A DNA stretch of 40,463 nucleotides from an uncultured Candidatus Actinomarina sp. (GTDB taxonomy: Bacteria; Actinomycetota; Acidimicrobiia; Actinomarinales; Actinomarinaceae): the NCBI GenBank assembly GCA_902580215.1, contig CACHJT010000009.1, positions 1-40,463 on the forward strand. Reading direction: 5' to 3'. Under the pieces are notes generated by a model, which had not been told where the DNA came from, made no database searches, and saw nothing but the letters and a program-made list of their open reading frames with translations. The first letter of the stretch is position 1, and each line of letters opens with the position of its first letter. This document shows, piece by piece, positions 32,423 through 40,099 of the stretch. A program made the translations under genes and the position numbers.

Positions 32423-33559
32423 TTATTCGTCGTATAGTCCAAATTCTTCTGCAGCTTGTTTTACTACATCAAATTCAGAGTTTACAGCTGGAACGATATC
32501 AGTCCATCCATAAATCTCATCCATTACTGCTGCACCTTCATCAGTAGATATATAGTCACTTAATATTTGATATATTTGCGCTTTTATATCTTCAGGTAAG
32601 TCTGTTCTAACAGCTACAACATCATTTGGTATTTCAGCTGTTATGCCCATAGCAATAACTTTTTCACCAACATCAGGATTGGTTTTTCTCAATGTTCTTC
32701 GTGCGTCATCATAACTGACACCAAACTTGGCATCTCCATTATAAAGACCAGCTATAACACCATCATGAGATCCAGCAAAAACTTGGGTTATATCACTTGT
32801 GTAATCAATACCTGCATTTTTCAACTGTAAGGATGGATAGAGATATCCAGAAGTCGAACCTTCCTCAACAAAAAGTACTTCTTGCCCAACGAGCACACTT
32901 AAATCAGCTTCACATGCATATCCCGGACTAACAGTTACTTCTACTCCATCAATTGTTCTGACTTCAGGAATCATACCATCATCGCCAAAGCCCCAACCTA
33001 CTTGTAAAGCTTTTACATCTGGTGGCATTGTTGCTGAACCAGTAATTAATGTAGGAACACCATCAATATTTTCAAATGCCCCAATTACAGGTGCTGATTT
33101 ACAAACACTTGAATCAGTTGTCCAAAAAGTTCCATGATATGAACCAGATCCATATCTAACAACTTTTGCAATAGCCTCGAGCCTGGTTGGAAAAGCATTG
33201 AGAGCATTAACATATCCTAAAGTGTTGAATGCACCAATATCTGCTTGACCAGATCCCATAGCTACAAGTAATCCTGAATAGTCACTTGTTACGAAACCTT
33301 CTACTTCAATACCTAAACCATCACTCAATACTTTCATTAAAGGTTGAATATTGTCTAATAGTTCAGCTTGTTCTGCGCTTGGAACGAAACCAAAAGTAAT
33401 TTTATCTAATGTCTCAGCTACAGTTGTAGCTGGTGCATCTAGCGTTTCGGCTTCTTCCACAGCAACAGGTTCTTCTACTGTCTCTTCATCAGCACTACCC
33501 CCACAGGCAGCAAGAACTAATGATAAAACAAGTAAAATAAGAAATGATTTTTTAGTCAT
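32423..33559 (-). CDS. phnD: Phosphonate-type ABC transporter substrate-binding lipoprotein (PhnD)
   Basis: Exported lipoprotein that captures the substrate. The signal peptide ends in lipobox LAAC with Cys19, followed by an acidic linker (about 20-45) and a PhnD-like domain: ITFGFVPSAEQAELLDNIQP, GQADIGAFNTLGYV, and VEEGSTSGYLYPSLQLKNAG. Compared with classical PhnD there is an extra stretch of about 65 residues (roughly 155-225) between the DS and STSG motifs, bounded by two Cys. It is the first gene of phnDCEE, with GGAGGA as ribosome-binding site. No C-P lyase genes are in view. Phosphonate, phosphite or a related ester are possible ligands. Confidence 0.9.
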   Translation of the reverse strand: MTKKSFLILLVLSLVLAACGGSADEETVEEPVAVEEAETLDAPATTVAETLDKITFGFVPSAEQAELLDNIQPLMKVLSDGLGIEVEGFVTSDYSGLLVAMGSGQADIGAFNTLGYVNALNAFPTRLEAIAKVVRYGSGSYHGTFWTTDSSVCKSAPVIGAFENIDGVPTLITGSATMPPDVKALQVGWGFGDDGMIPEVRTIDGVEVTVSPGYACEADLSVLVGQEVLFVEEGSTSGYLYPSLQLKNAGIDYTSDITQVFAGSHDGVIAGLYNGDAKFGVSYDDARRTLRKTNPDVGEKVIAMGITAEIPNDVVAVRTDLPEDIKAQIYQILSDYISTDEGAAVMDEIYGWTDIVPAVNSEFDVVKQAAEEFGLYDE

Positions 33560-33621
33560 TCTTCCTCCGCTAGCTTATAAGCTCATCATACTTGTTTGTA
33601 ACTTTAGAACATTGTTTTAAG

Positions 33622-34104
33622 TTAAAAATTTGTTAAATCAATTTCACCATAAGTACGAGAAATTATTTCACCATTGGTGTCAAGCACAATTGAAATTGGT
33701 TGACCAACAATCTTAAAGTAGTCTCTTAACTCAGGTGTAGAAAATCCTATTGTGAGGTCTCCATTAAGATTCTCATTCACCCATTCCATTGTTGGTTCGT
33801 ACTGACTGTGTGCTAAAGCGATAACATCATAATCATCAGAAATGTTAGCTAATTCTTTTTCTACGACAGGTAACTCCCGCCTACATACGCCTCAGTAGTC
33901 AGCCCAGAAAATGATGATTGTTTTTTTATCTGTAAAATTCTCAGTGACAACAGCTTCAGATGTATCTATATACTTAAAAGTACTTTCTGTAATAGAACCT
34001 GTAGATTCTGACACAGCTTCTAGTATTTCACTTTCCAACTCTCCACTGGCTCCATACGAACAGGAAATAAAAAATATGATAAATATTGGCAAGAAACGTT
34101 TCAT
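33622..34104 (-). CDS. Candidate selenoprotein: TlpA/thioredoxin-like lipoprotein with in-frame TGA (UxxC)
   Basis: Reads as 160 residues if the TGA at 33892-33894 is decoded. Residues 1-15 are a lipoprotein-type signal (Cys15 in FISC), then an acidic linker. The thioredoxin core starts with KTIIIFWADY; residue 71 (TGA) is exactly at the first redox Cys, giving UGVC with Cys74, followed by RRELP as in TlpA proteins. The rest is intact: strand VIALAHS, cis-Pro136 in VGQPISIVLDTNGEI, then TAA. No other stop or frameshift occurs. A Cys would be TGT/TGC, so a single point mutation is the main alternative. A hairpin after the TGA fits a bacterial SECIS. A TATCAT box ends 6 nt before its ATG. It is predicted to reduce disulfides or peroxides outside the membrane. 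Confidence 0.75.
33861..33898 (-). promoter_or_regulatory. Candidate bacterial SECIS element
   Basis: On the minus strand, downstream of the TGA, GGCGGG (33881-33876) pairs with CCTGTC (33870-33865) in 6 bp, including two G-U, closing a 5-nt loop AGTTA. The loop begins 17 nt after the TGA and has G at its second position and a GU, as in the usual description of bacterial SECIS elements. CTAC just before the TGA can pair with GTAG just after the stem (4 bp). Confidence 0.5.
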
Positions 34105-34110
34105 AACTTA

Positions 34111-34116
34111 ATGATA
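34111..34116 (-). promoter_or_regulatory. -10 box of the TlpA-like gene (leaderless type)
   Basis: TATCAT on the minus strand ends 6 nt before the ATG at 34104. It stands back to back with the cinA -10 box in a 47-nt divergent gap. Confidence 0.5.
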
Positions 34117-34139
34117 ATCTTATTGGTGAATAACCTTGC

Positions 34140-34145
34140 TATCCT
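34140..34145 (+). promoter_or_regulatory. -10 box of cinA (leaderless type)
   Basis: TATCCT ends 6 nt before the GTG at 34152; identical hexamer and spacing to the LLM oxidoreductase promoter. Confidence 0.5.
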
Positions 34146-34151
34146 AAATAT

Positions 34152-35345
34152 GTGAATATTGCACTTTTAAGCGTTGGAACTGAGATTTTACTTGGCGATA
34201 CTATTAATACTAACCTTGCATCACTTGGGCAAGCTTTATATAACAATGGATTTATGCTCTCAACTGAAAAAACTGTACCTGATGATAAAAAATTAATACA
34301 AGATGCTGTAAATGAACTACTTGAGAACAATGATGTCATTATTACATGTGGAGGAATCGGGCCTACAGAAGATGATTTTACAAAAGAAGTCATTTCTGAA
34401 ATGTTTGACTTAAAACTTGTTGTTGACGAAGTTCATCTGAACTGGATGAAGTCAAGGTGGGAGAGTAGAGGTATGACTATGCCTGCAACAAATGTAAAAC
34501 AAGCAGAAATCCCAGCAGGTGCAACTAAATTAAACAATACAAACGGAACCTCACCAGGGATATATATTGAATATAAAAGTAAACATGTTTTCATACTTCC
34601 TGGTCCACCGAGAGAGTTCATACCGCTAGTAACAGATGAGTTAGTACCATTTTTAAAAGATAACTTTACAAAAATAGAAAAAGATTATGAATTTATTTTA
34701 TTTTTTAACGAAGCAGAGTCTGCTTTGGCAGAAAAAATTGACAGGTTTAAACCTGAAGGTTTAGATATCGCTTATTTAGCGAGCAAAGGAATCATTAAAT
34801 TACGAATCGATAAAAATTCGGTCAGTGAAGATGCGTTAAAAGATTTTAAAAATCAAATAAAAGAATCATTAAGTCACAATGTATTAAGTTATGAAAATAT
34901 CCCTGCTTCAAAAGTTTTATTAAGAGAACTAAAAGCTAAGAATTATACAATATCACTAGTAGAGAGCATTACAGGTGGATCATTTTCTAAAGAGCTTGTG
35001 TCTCATCCAGGTGCAAGCGAAGCATTAATTGCATCTAATGTTTTGTATTCTATGGATGCAAAAAAAGAACTATTGAATGTAGAACCTAATGAAGACTGGG
35101 CCCTACTCACTGAAGAGTTAGCAGTTGCATCTATGAAAAAATATAATTCTTCTGTCGGTTTAGCAGTATTAGGTGAAGCAGGCCCCGTTCCATCAAGTAA
35201 ATATAAAATAGGTGAAATATTTATATCCATCTGTATCAATGGTGAAATATCTAATTTCACACACAATTTACGCGGTAATAGGGAAGATATAATAAATAGA
35301 GCAGTAAATAACTGTATATGGGATCTATTAAATTTAATTAAATAG
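34152..35345 (+). CDS. cinA: CinA family protein (nicotinamide-nucleotide amidase type)
   Basis: Competence/damage-inducible family protein. The N-terminal MoCF-like domain shows LLSVGTEILLGDTINTN, VIITCGGIGPTEDD and HVFILPGPPREF. The C-terminal amidase-like domain (about 250-397) shows VESITGGSFSKELVSHPGAS, with the Ser kept but the usual Cys of ESCTGG replaced by Ile, and NLRGNREDIINRAV. At 397 residues it is a normal two-domain CinA. It precedes recA, as in many Actinobacteria, but with its own GTG start and -10 box. NMN amidase activity is likely but not certain. Confidence 0.9.
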   Translation: MNIALLSVGTEILLGDTINTNLASLGQALYNNGFMLSTEKTVPDDKKLIQDAVNELLENNDVIITCGGIGPTEDDFTKEVISEMFDLKLVVDEVHLNWMKSRWESRGMTMPATNVKQAEIPAGATKLNNTNGTSPGIYIEYKSKHVFILPGPPREFIPLVTDELVPFLKDNFTKIEKDYEFILFFNEAESALAEKIDRFKPEGLDIAYLASKGIIKLRIDKNSVSEDALKDFKNQIKESLSHNVLSYENIPASKVLLRELKAKNYTISLVESITGGSFSKELVSHPGASEALIASNVLYSMDAKKELLNVEPNEDWALLTEELAVASMKKYNSSVGLAVLGEAGPVPSSKYKIGEIFISICINGEISNFTHNLRGNREDIINRAVNNCIWDLLNLIK

Positions 35346-35351
35346 TTGTAT

Positions 35352-35367
35352 TCGAACAAATGTTCGA
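35352..35367. promoter_or_regulatory. SOS box (LexA operator) of recA
   Basis: TCGAACAAATGTTCGA is a perfect inverted repeat (7-bp arms) matching the Gram-positive/actinobacterial LexA consensus. It lies 66 nt before the recA ATG. A TTGTCA (35375-35380) follows and could be the -35 of recA. Confidence 0.9.
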
Positions 35368-35432
35368 TTAAAATTTGTCATATAGAGATGTTTAAATACT
35401 TATTAATTATTGTTAATAAATAGGAGAAAATA

Positions 35433-36485
35433 ATGGATAAAGACAGGGCAAAAAAACTTGATACAGTTTTTTCGCAGATAGAAAAACAATTTGGTGAAGG
35501 TTCTTTGATGAAGCTTGGATCCGACCAAGTTAGAAAGATACCTTCAATTTCTACAGGAGCACTATCAATAGATCTTGCATTAGGTATAGGTGGTGTACCC
35601 AAAGGTAGAGTCATAGAAATCTATGGTCCTGAAAGCTCAGGTAAAACAACATTATCTTTACACATTGCTGCTGAAGCTCAAAAAGCTGGTGGAGTAGCAG
35701 CATTCATTGATGCAGAACATGCACTTGATCCCATCTATGCAAGCGCTCTTGGTGTTGATGTTGATGAATTACTTGTATCACAGCCAGATACAGGAGAACA
35801 AGCTCTAGAGATTGCAAATATGTTGATCGATTCTGAAGGTGTCGATGTAGTAGTTATTGACTCTGTTGCAGCTTTAGTTCCTCAAGCTGAAATTGATGGA
35901 GAAATGGGTCAATCCCATGTAGGATTACAGGCAAGATTAATGTCACAGGCGTTAAGAAAGCTTACATCTTCTATCAATAAAACACAAACAACTGTTATAT
36001 TTATCAATCAAATTAGAGAAAAAATTGGTGTTATGTGGGGTTCACCTGAAACTACAAGTGGTGGTAGAGCGCTTAAATTTTATGCATCAGTAAGAATTGA
36101 CATTAGAAGAATTGAAACTCTTAAAATTGGAGCTGAAATGATTGGTAATCGTGTACGAGCAAAAATTGTAAAGAACAAGGTTGCGCCACCATTTAAAGAA
36201 GCTCAATTTGATATTATGTTTGGTCAAGGTATTTCTAGAGAAGGAAGCTTGCTAGATGTAGGTGTAGATCATGGAATAGTTAGAAAAGCTGGTGCATGGT
36301 TTACTTATGATGAAATTCAACTAGGTCAAGGTAAGGAAAATTCTAAGAGATTTTTAAGAGAAAATGCTGATATTGCTTTGCAGTTAGAAACTGATGTGTA
36401 CAAGGCAGTTGGCATGATTGAATCTGACGAGGCTACAGAAGAGGATACTGTAGAAGAGTCAGAGGATGCAACACCTGAAAAATAA
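35433..36485 (+). CDS. recA: Recombinase RecA
   Basis: Strand-exchange protein and SOS co-protease. The Walker [10 protein letters not shown] begins at residue 65, Walker B is [12 protein letters not shown], and loop 2 with the [20 protein letters not shown] segment is intact. No intein is present. At 350 residues with an acidic tail it is normal. AGGAG (35423-35427) is the ribosome-binding site. The upstream SOS box shows LexA control. The expected actinobacterial neighbour recX is missing: miaB follows 38 nt later. Confidence 0.98.
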   Translation: MDKDRAKKLDTVFSQIEKQFGEGSLMKLGSDQVRKIPSISTGALSIDLALGIGGVPKGRVIEIYGPESSGKTTLSLHIAAEAQKAGGVAAFIDAEHALDPIYASALGVDVDELLVSQPDTGEQALEIANMLIDSEGVDVVVIDSVAALVPQAEIDGEMGQSHVGLQARLMSQALRKLTSSINKTQTTVIFINQIREKIGVMWGSPETTSGGRALKFYASVRIDIRRIETLKIGAEMIGNRVRAKIVKNKVAPPFKEAQFDIMFGQGISREGSLLDVGVDHGIVRKAGAWFTYDEIQLGQGKENSKRFLRENADIALQLETDVYKAVGMIESDEATEEDTVEESEDATPEK

Positions 36486-36511
36486 TATAGAGATTATTTA
36501 AAAAACAATTT

Positions 36512-36517
36512 TATAAT
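36512..36517 (+). promoter_or_regulatory. -10 box of miaB (leaderless type)
   Basis: Perfect TATAAT ending 6 nt before the GTG at 36524. This argues for the GTG as start in preference to the later ATG at 36554. Confidence 0.6.
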
Positions 36518-36523
36518 TCAATT

Positions 36524-37900
36524 GTGGAACAAACAGTTGTAATTAAGCAAAAAATGAATTTTACTCCTTCGCGAGAGGGTAAAAAATATTTTGTTAAAAC
36601 ATTTGGTTGCCAAATGAATGAACATGACTCTGAAAAAATAGCTGGCATGTTTGAACTAGACGGTATGACAAAAGCTACCATTGAGGATTCCGCAGATATT
36701 ATGTTTATCAATACATGCACAATCAGAGAAAATGCTGATGATAGATTATATGGAACACTTGGTCAGTTAAAAAAATGGAAAGATGAAGGAATTGATCGCA
36801 AGCTACTTGTTGGTGGATGTGCTGCACAGAAAGATAAAGAACTTGTAAGAGAGAGAGCTCCATGGGTAGATGTCGTAATTGGTACTCACAATTTAACCAA
36901 TATCATTAATCTACTCAACCAATCTGAAGATTGGGGTCCTATAACTGAAATAATTGATGAAATAGAAGATCTTCCAACTGACGCTCCATCGATTAGAGAG
37001 TCTGAGCATTCTGCATGGCTAACAATTCAAATCGGTTGCAATAATTCTTGTACATTTTGTATTGTTCCATCTGTCAGAGGTCCAGAGATAAGCAGACGAC
37101 CAAGTGACATCATTAATGAAGCACAGGAATTAGTAGGGTCAGGGATTAAAGAAATAACTTTATTAGGACAAAATGTAAATTCCTATGGGAGAGATTTAAA
37201 AATTGATAATAAGAGTAGACCATACTTTGCTCAGTTGTTACATAAGCTTAATGAGATAGACGGACTTGAAAGAATTCGTTTTACATCACCACATCCAAAA
37301 GATTTTAAAGAAGAAACTATAAATGCAGTCAAGTCACTAAGTAAAGTATGCAATCAGATACATGTACCATTGCAAAGTGGAAGTAGTGATATCCTGTCAA
37401 AAATGCATCGTGGATACAATAAGGAAAAATTTATACAAAAAGTCGACATGATTAGAGGCATTATTCCAGACGTTTCATTGACAACAGATATAATTGTTGG
37501 CTTCCCTGGAGAAACTGAAGAAGATTTTCAAGACACTATGGACATTGTAAAATATGTTGAATTTGACTCTGTTTATATGTTTCAATTCTCACCAAGACCA
37601 GGCACAAAAGCATACGATATGGAAGATGAATTTGTTGAACAAGATATTATTAAGAAACGATTTCAACATTTAAAAGACGTTCAAACAGATATTAGTGAAA
37701 AAAGACTAAAAAGATTTGTTGGAACCGAACAAGTCTTATTAATCGAAAAGCCATCGAAAAAAAATAACCAGGTTCTAACTGGCAAAATTGATAGTGGGCA
37801 GATTACACATATTGATAAGAAGAATGTTTCTACTGGAGATGTTGTTGAAGTTAAAATTATTGATTCAACACCTTTTTATTTAAAAGCAGAATTAATTTAG
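36524..37900 (+). CDS. miaB: tRNA-2-methylthio-N6-dimethylallyladenosine synthase MiaB
   Basis: Radical SAM methylthiotransferase that acts on A37 of tRNA. The N-terminal UPF0004 domain has TFGCQMNEHDSE with a first cluster Cys, then INTCTIREN and GGCAAQ with the other two. The radical-SAM CxxxCxxC is at Cys172, Cys176, Cys179 (GCNNSCTFC), and a C-terminal TRAM domain completes 458 residues. The start is GTG, set by the TATAAT 6 nt upstream. It acts with MiaA, encoded 1 nt downstream. Confidence 0.96.
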   Translation: MEQTVVIKQKMNFTPSREGKKYFVKTFGCQMNEHDSEKIAGMFELDGMTKATIEDSADIMFINTCTIRENADDRLYGTLGQLKKWKDEGIDRKLLVGGCAAQKDKELVRERAPWVDVVIGTHNLTNIINLLNQSEDWGPITEIIDEIEDLPTDAPSIRESEHSAWLTIQIGCNNSCTFCIVPSVRGPEISRRPSDIINEAQELVGSGIKEITLLGQNVNSYGRDLKIDNKSRPYFAQLLHKLNEIDGLERIRFTSPHPKDFKEETINAVKSLSKVCNQIHVPLQSGSSDILSKMHRGYNKEKFIQKVDMIRGIIPDVSLTTDIIVGFPGETEEDFQDTMDIVKYVEFDSVYMFQFSPRPGTKAYDMEDEFVEQDIIKKRFQHLKDVQTDISEKRLKRFVGTEQVLLIEKPSKKNNQVLTGKIDSGQITHIDKKNVSTGDVVEVKIIDSTPFYLKAELI

Positions 37901-37901
37901 T

Positions 37902-38726
37902 TTGTTATATTTTCTCACAGGCATAACAGCATCTGGAAAGTCAGATTTAGCACACAGAATTGCAGTTGAGAACAACATGTCTATTCTTTCAGTTGATTCA
38001 ATGGCTGTCTATAAGGGGCTTGACGTACTAACTGCGAAACCATCGGACGTTATGCAAGCCCAAGTAAAATATTATGGTTTAGATATTGCAGATTGTGATC
38101 AGAATTTTTCAATAATTGATTATTTAAACTATCTTATTGATCAGGATATTCCTGAAAAATCATTTAATGAAAATATATTAGCGGTTGGAGGATCAGGATT
38201 ATACGTAAAAGCAATTATTGATAGGTACGAATTTAAACCAACTGATCCAACAATAAGATCAGAATTAGAACAGTTAAATTTTGATCAATTAATAAAATTT
38301 CATGAACTTAATGAGATACCAATACCCGATATGGAGTTAAACAAAAGAAGATTAATGAGAAACATTGAAAGCTTTATGTTGGAGGAATCAAAGTATGTTT
38401 TTCCAGAAGTAAATTTGCCTTTAGATAAAGTTGGAATATTTTGGAATCATCCTAATCATAAAAATAATATTGAAATTAGAACTAAGAAAATGATTGATAA
38501 TGGTTTGGTAGAAGAAATAAACAAAATTAGCAATCCTTCTAAAACAGTTCTTCAAGCTATAGGTATGAATTTATCAGACAATCTTGAAGAAAATATAAAT
38601 ATAAAAACTAAAAGATTAGCTAAAAAACAAATTACGTGGTTTAAAAAAGAATCAAAATTAAATATGATTGAAACTGATGACGAAGACCATGTATACAATG
38701 CAATGATGGAGATAATTAATGTCTAA
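37902..38726 (+). CDS. miaA: tRNA dimethylallyltransferase MiaA
   Basis: Adds the isopentenyl group to A37 that MiaB later thiomethylates. The P-loop is GITASGKS, then SVDSMAVYKGLDVLTAKPS (DSxxxYKGLDIGTAKP in the family) and VGGSGLYVKAIID. The start is a TTG one base after the miaB stop; it gives the canonical N-terminus with few extra residues. At 274 residues it is shorter than the usual 290-310, with a reduced C-terminal zinc-finger-like region, but the core is complete. It overlaps dapF by 8 nt. Confidence 0.92.
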   Translation: MLYFLTGITASGKSDLAHRIAVENNMSILSVDSMAVYKGLDVLTAKPSDVMQAQVKYYGLDIADCDQNFSIIDYLNYLIDQDIPEKSFNENILAVGGSGLYVKAIIDRYEFKPTDPTIRSELEQLNFDQLIKFHELNEIPIPDMELNKRRLMRNIESFMLEESKYVFPEVNLPLDKVGIFWNHPNHKNNIEIRTKKMIDNGLVEEINKISNPSKTVLQAIGMNLSDNLEENINIKTKRLAKKQITWFKKESKLNMIETDDEDHVYNAMMEIINV

Positions 38727-39453
38727 TTTTGCATATATGTCTGGAACAGGTAATGATTTTATTGTTGGTCAATATGAAGGAGAAGTTTCTGAAATTCAAA
38801 TTATTGCTCTTGTGAGCGATGCTGAATATGAAGTAGATGGTGTTATATTTGTAGAACCATTAGATAATAATTCTGTAAAAATGCATTATTACAATAATGA
38901 TGGTTCTGATGCCGAACTATGTGTAAACGGCGTACGATGCGTTGCTAAATTTGCACTTGATAATAACTATGTGGAAGTTGATAGATTTATTGTTAAAGCA
39001 CCAGTAGGGGATTTAGAAGTATACGTAGATGACAATATAGTTGAAGTATCAGCTCCTATTCCTACTTATGAAGAAGAAAAAATTAATGTAAATTCATTCG
39101 AAGGCGTGAAATCTTCAGTTGGCAATCCTCATTTTATGATCGAAGTAAAAGACGTTGATGGATTAGATTTAGAAAATTTGAATTCAGAAGTAATGAAAGA
39201 AAATATTTTCCCTGACGGTGTAAATGTTGAAATATATCAAATAGTTAGTAGAAATTATATAAAAGCTAGAGTATTCGAACGTGGAGTGGGTGAAACAGAT
39301 GCCTGTGGATCAGGTGCACTATGCATGTTTAATTATCTAAACAAAACAAATCAAATTGATAATAATTCATATGTGATGTATCCGGGTGGAGATTTAAATC
39401 TTAGATTTGAAAATGGAAATTTATACTTATCAGGAGAAGTTATATATCTCTAA
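38719..39453 (+). CDS. dapF: Diaminopimelate epimerase
   Basis: Interconverts LL- and meso-diaminopimelate for lysine and peptidoglycan. The two catalytic Cys are Cys68 in AELCVNGVRC and Cys196 in DACGSGALC; SGTGNDFIVG is the conserved N-terminal substrate loop. At 244 residues it is on the short side but has both lobes. Together with dapA and dapB it shows the pathway is present. It overlaps miaA at its start and lexA by 14 nt tail to tail. Confidence 0.95.
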   Translation: MSNFAYMSGTGNDFIVGQYEGEVSEIQIIALVSDAEYEVDGVIFVEPLDNNSVKMHYYNNDGSDAELCVNGVRCVAKFALDNNYVEVDRFIVKAPVGDLEVYVDDNIVEVSAPIPTYEEEKINVNSFEGVKSSVGNPHFMIEVKDVDGLDLENLNSEVMKENIFPDGVNVEIYQIVSRNYIKARVFERGVGETDACGSGALCMFNYLNKTNQIDNNSYVMYPGGDLNLRFENGNLYLSGEVIYL

Positions 39454-40024
39454 ATAAACTGACAACTTTTCCAATTGGTTGTGTATTTTCATTAACTTCA
39501 AAATTTTCATAATTTTTATTTGCTGGTATTAAATATTTTTTACCAGAAATTGTATCCAGATATTTAACAGTTGCTTCTGTCTCATTAATCATAAAAGCTC
39601 CGATATCTCCATTTTTTGGTTCAATGTTTTTATCAACGACGACAATATCGTTATCATGAATACCGGCATCAATCATGGAATCACCATTAACCTTCAACGC
39701 AAAGAGGTCTTTATTATATTTTTTTTCAACAATTGGAATCTCTCCAATTTTATTTTCCTCAGCTAGAAGGGGAGTACCTGCAGAAATCTCTCCGATAACT
39801 GGTACTGACATAAATGTATTGAGTTTTTGATTATTTGATAACGATCTTGATAAGTTTGCTTTTTTAGATAGTAAACCTTTTTTAATCAAATTATCTAAGT
39901 GGTACTGTACTGAACTTGTTGACTTTAGGTTTACCGCTTTTGCTATCTCTCTAACTGAAGGAGAGTTTCCTTCAGTAGTTAATTTATGATTAATGTACTC
40001 TAGAATCTCTGATTGTTTGTTCAT
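39440..40024 (-). CDS. lexA: LexA repressor
   Basis: SOS master repressor and self-cleaving S24 protease. The N-terminal winged helix has SPSVREIAKAVNLKSTSSVQ, the cleavage site is Ala82-Gly83 (EISAGTP), the catalytic Ser116 lies in VNGDSMIDAG, and Lys154 in ATVKY. At 194 residues it is near the typical 200-230. The upstream SOS box shows autoregulation, and a TATAAT ends 8 nt before the ATG. It is divergent from the LysM gene. Confidence 0.97.
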   Translation of the reverse strand: MNKQSEILEYINHKLTTEGNSPSVREIAKAVNLKSTSSVQYHLDNLIKKGLLSKKANLSRSLSNNQKLNTFMSVPVIGEISAGTPLLAEENKIGEIPIVEKKYNKDLFALKVNGDSMIDAGIHDNDIVVVDKNIEPKNGDIGAFMINETEATVKYLDTISGKKYLIPANKNYENFEVNENTQPIGKVVSLFRDI

Positions 40025-40032
40025 ATAAGTAA

Positions 40033-40038
40033 ATTATA
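40033..40038 (-). promoter_or_regulatory. -10 box of lexA
   Basis: TATAAT on the minus strand ends 8 nt before the lexA ATG at 40024. The SOS box at 40049-40060 lies where the -35 region would be. Confidence 0.6.
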
Positions 40039-40048
40039 ACATAATTTA

Positions 40049-40060
40049 GAACAAATGTTC
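40049..40060. promoter_or_regulatory. SOS box (LexA operator) between lexA and the LysM gene
   Basis: GAACAAATGTTC, identical at the core to the recA box, lies 25 nt from the lexA start and 40 nt from the LysM gene start; it could regulate both divergent genes. Confidence 0.88.
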
Positions 40061-40087
40061 GAATAATTTTTTGTCATACTCAATTTC

Positions 40088-40093
40088 TACAAT
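40088..40093 (+). promoter_or_regulatory. -10 box of the LysM gene (leaderless type)
   Basis: TACAAT ending 6 nt before the ATG at 40100, without a Shine-Dalgarno. Confidence 0.45.
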
Positions 40094-40099
40094 TGTTTT

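Noticed and set aside
33892-33894. TGA reassigned to Trp or Gly in this genome
   Set aside because: TGA terminates several intact genes here (truB, the SbtA-like gene, the LysM gene), Trp is encoded by TGG, and neither Trp nor Gly fits the redox position.
33892-34104. Treating the TlpA-like gene as a 70-residue protein or as a pseudogene
   Set aside because: The TGA falls exactly on the redox Cys codon and the downstream frame is fully conserved in motif content, so decoding of TGA is the better reading. A pseudogene or base-call error remains the alternative.
33911-34111. A 66-codon open frame on the plus strand
   Set aside because: It is antisense to the TlpA-like gene, with no start signal and no recognisable content.
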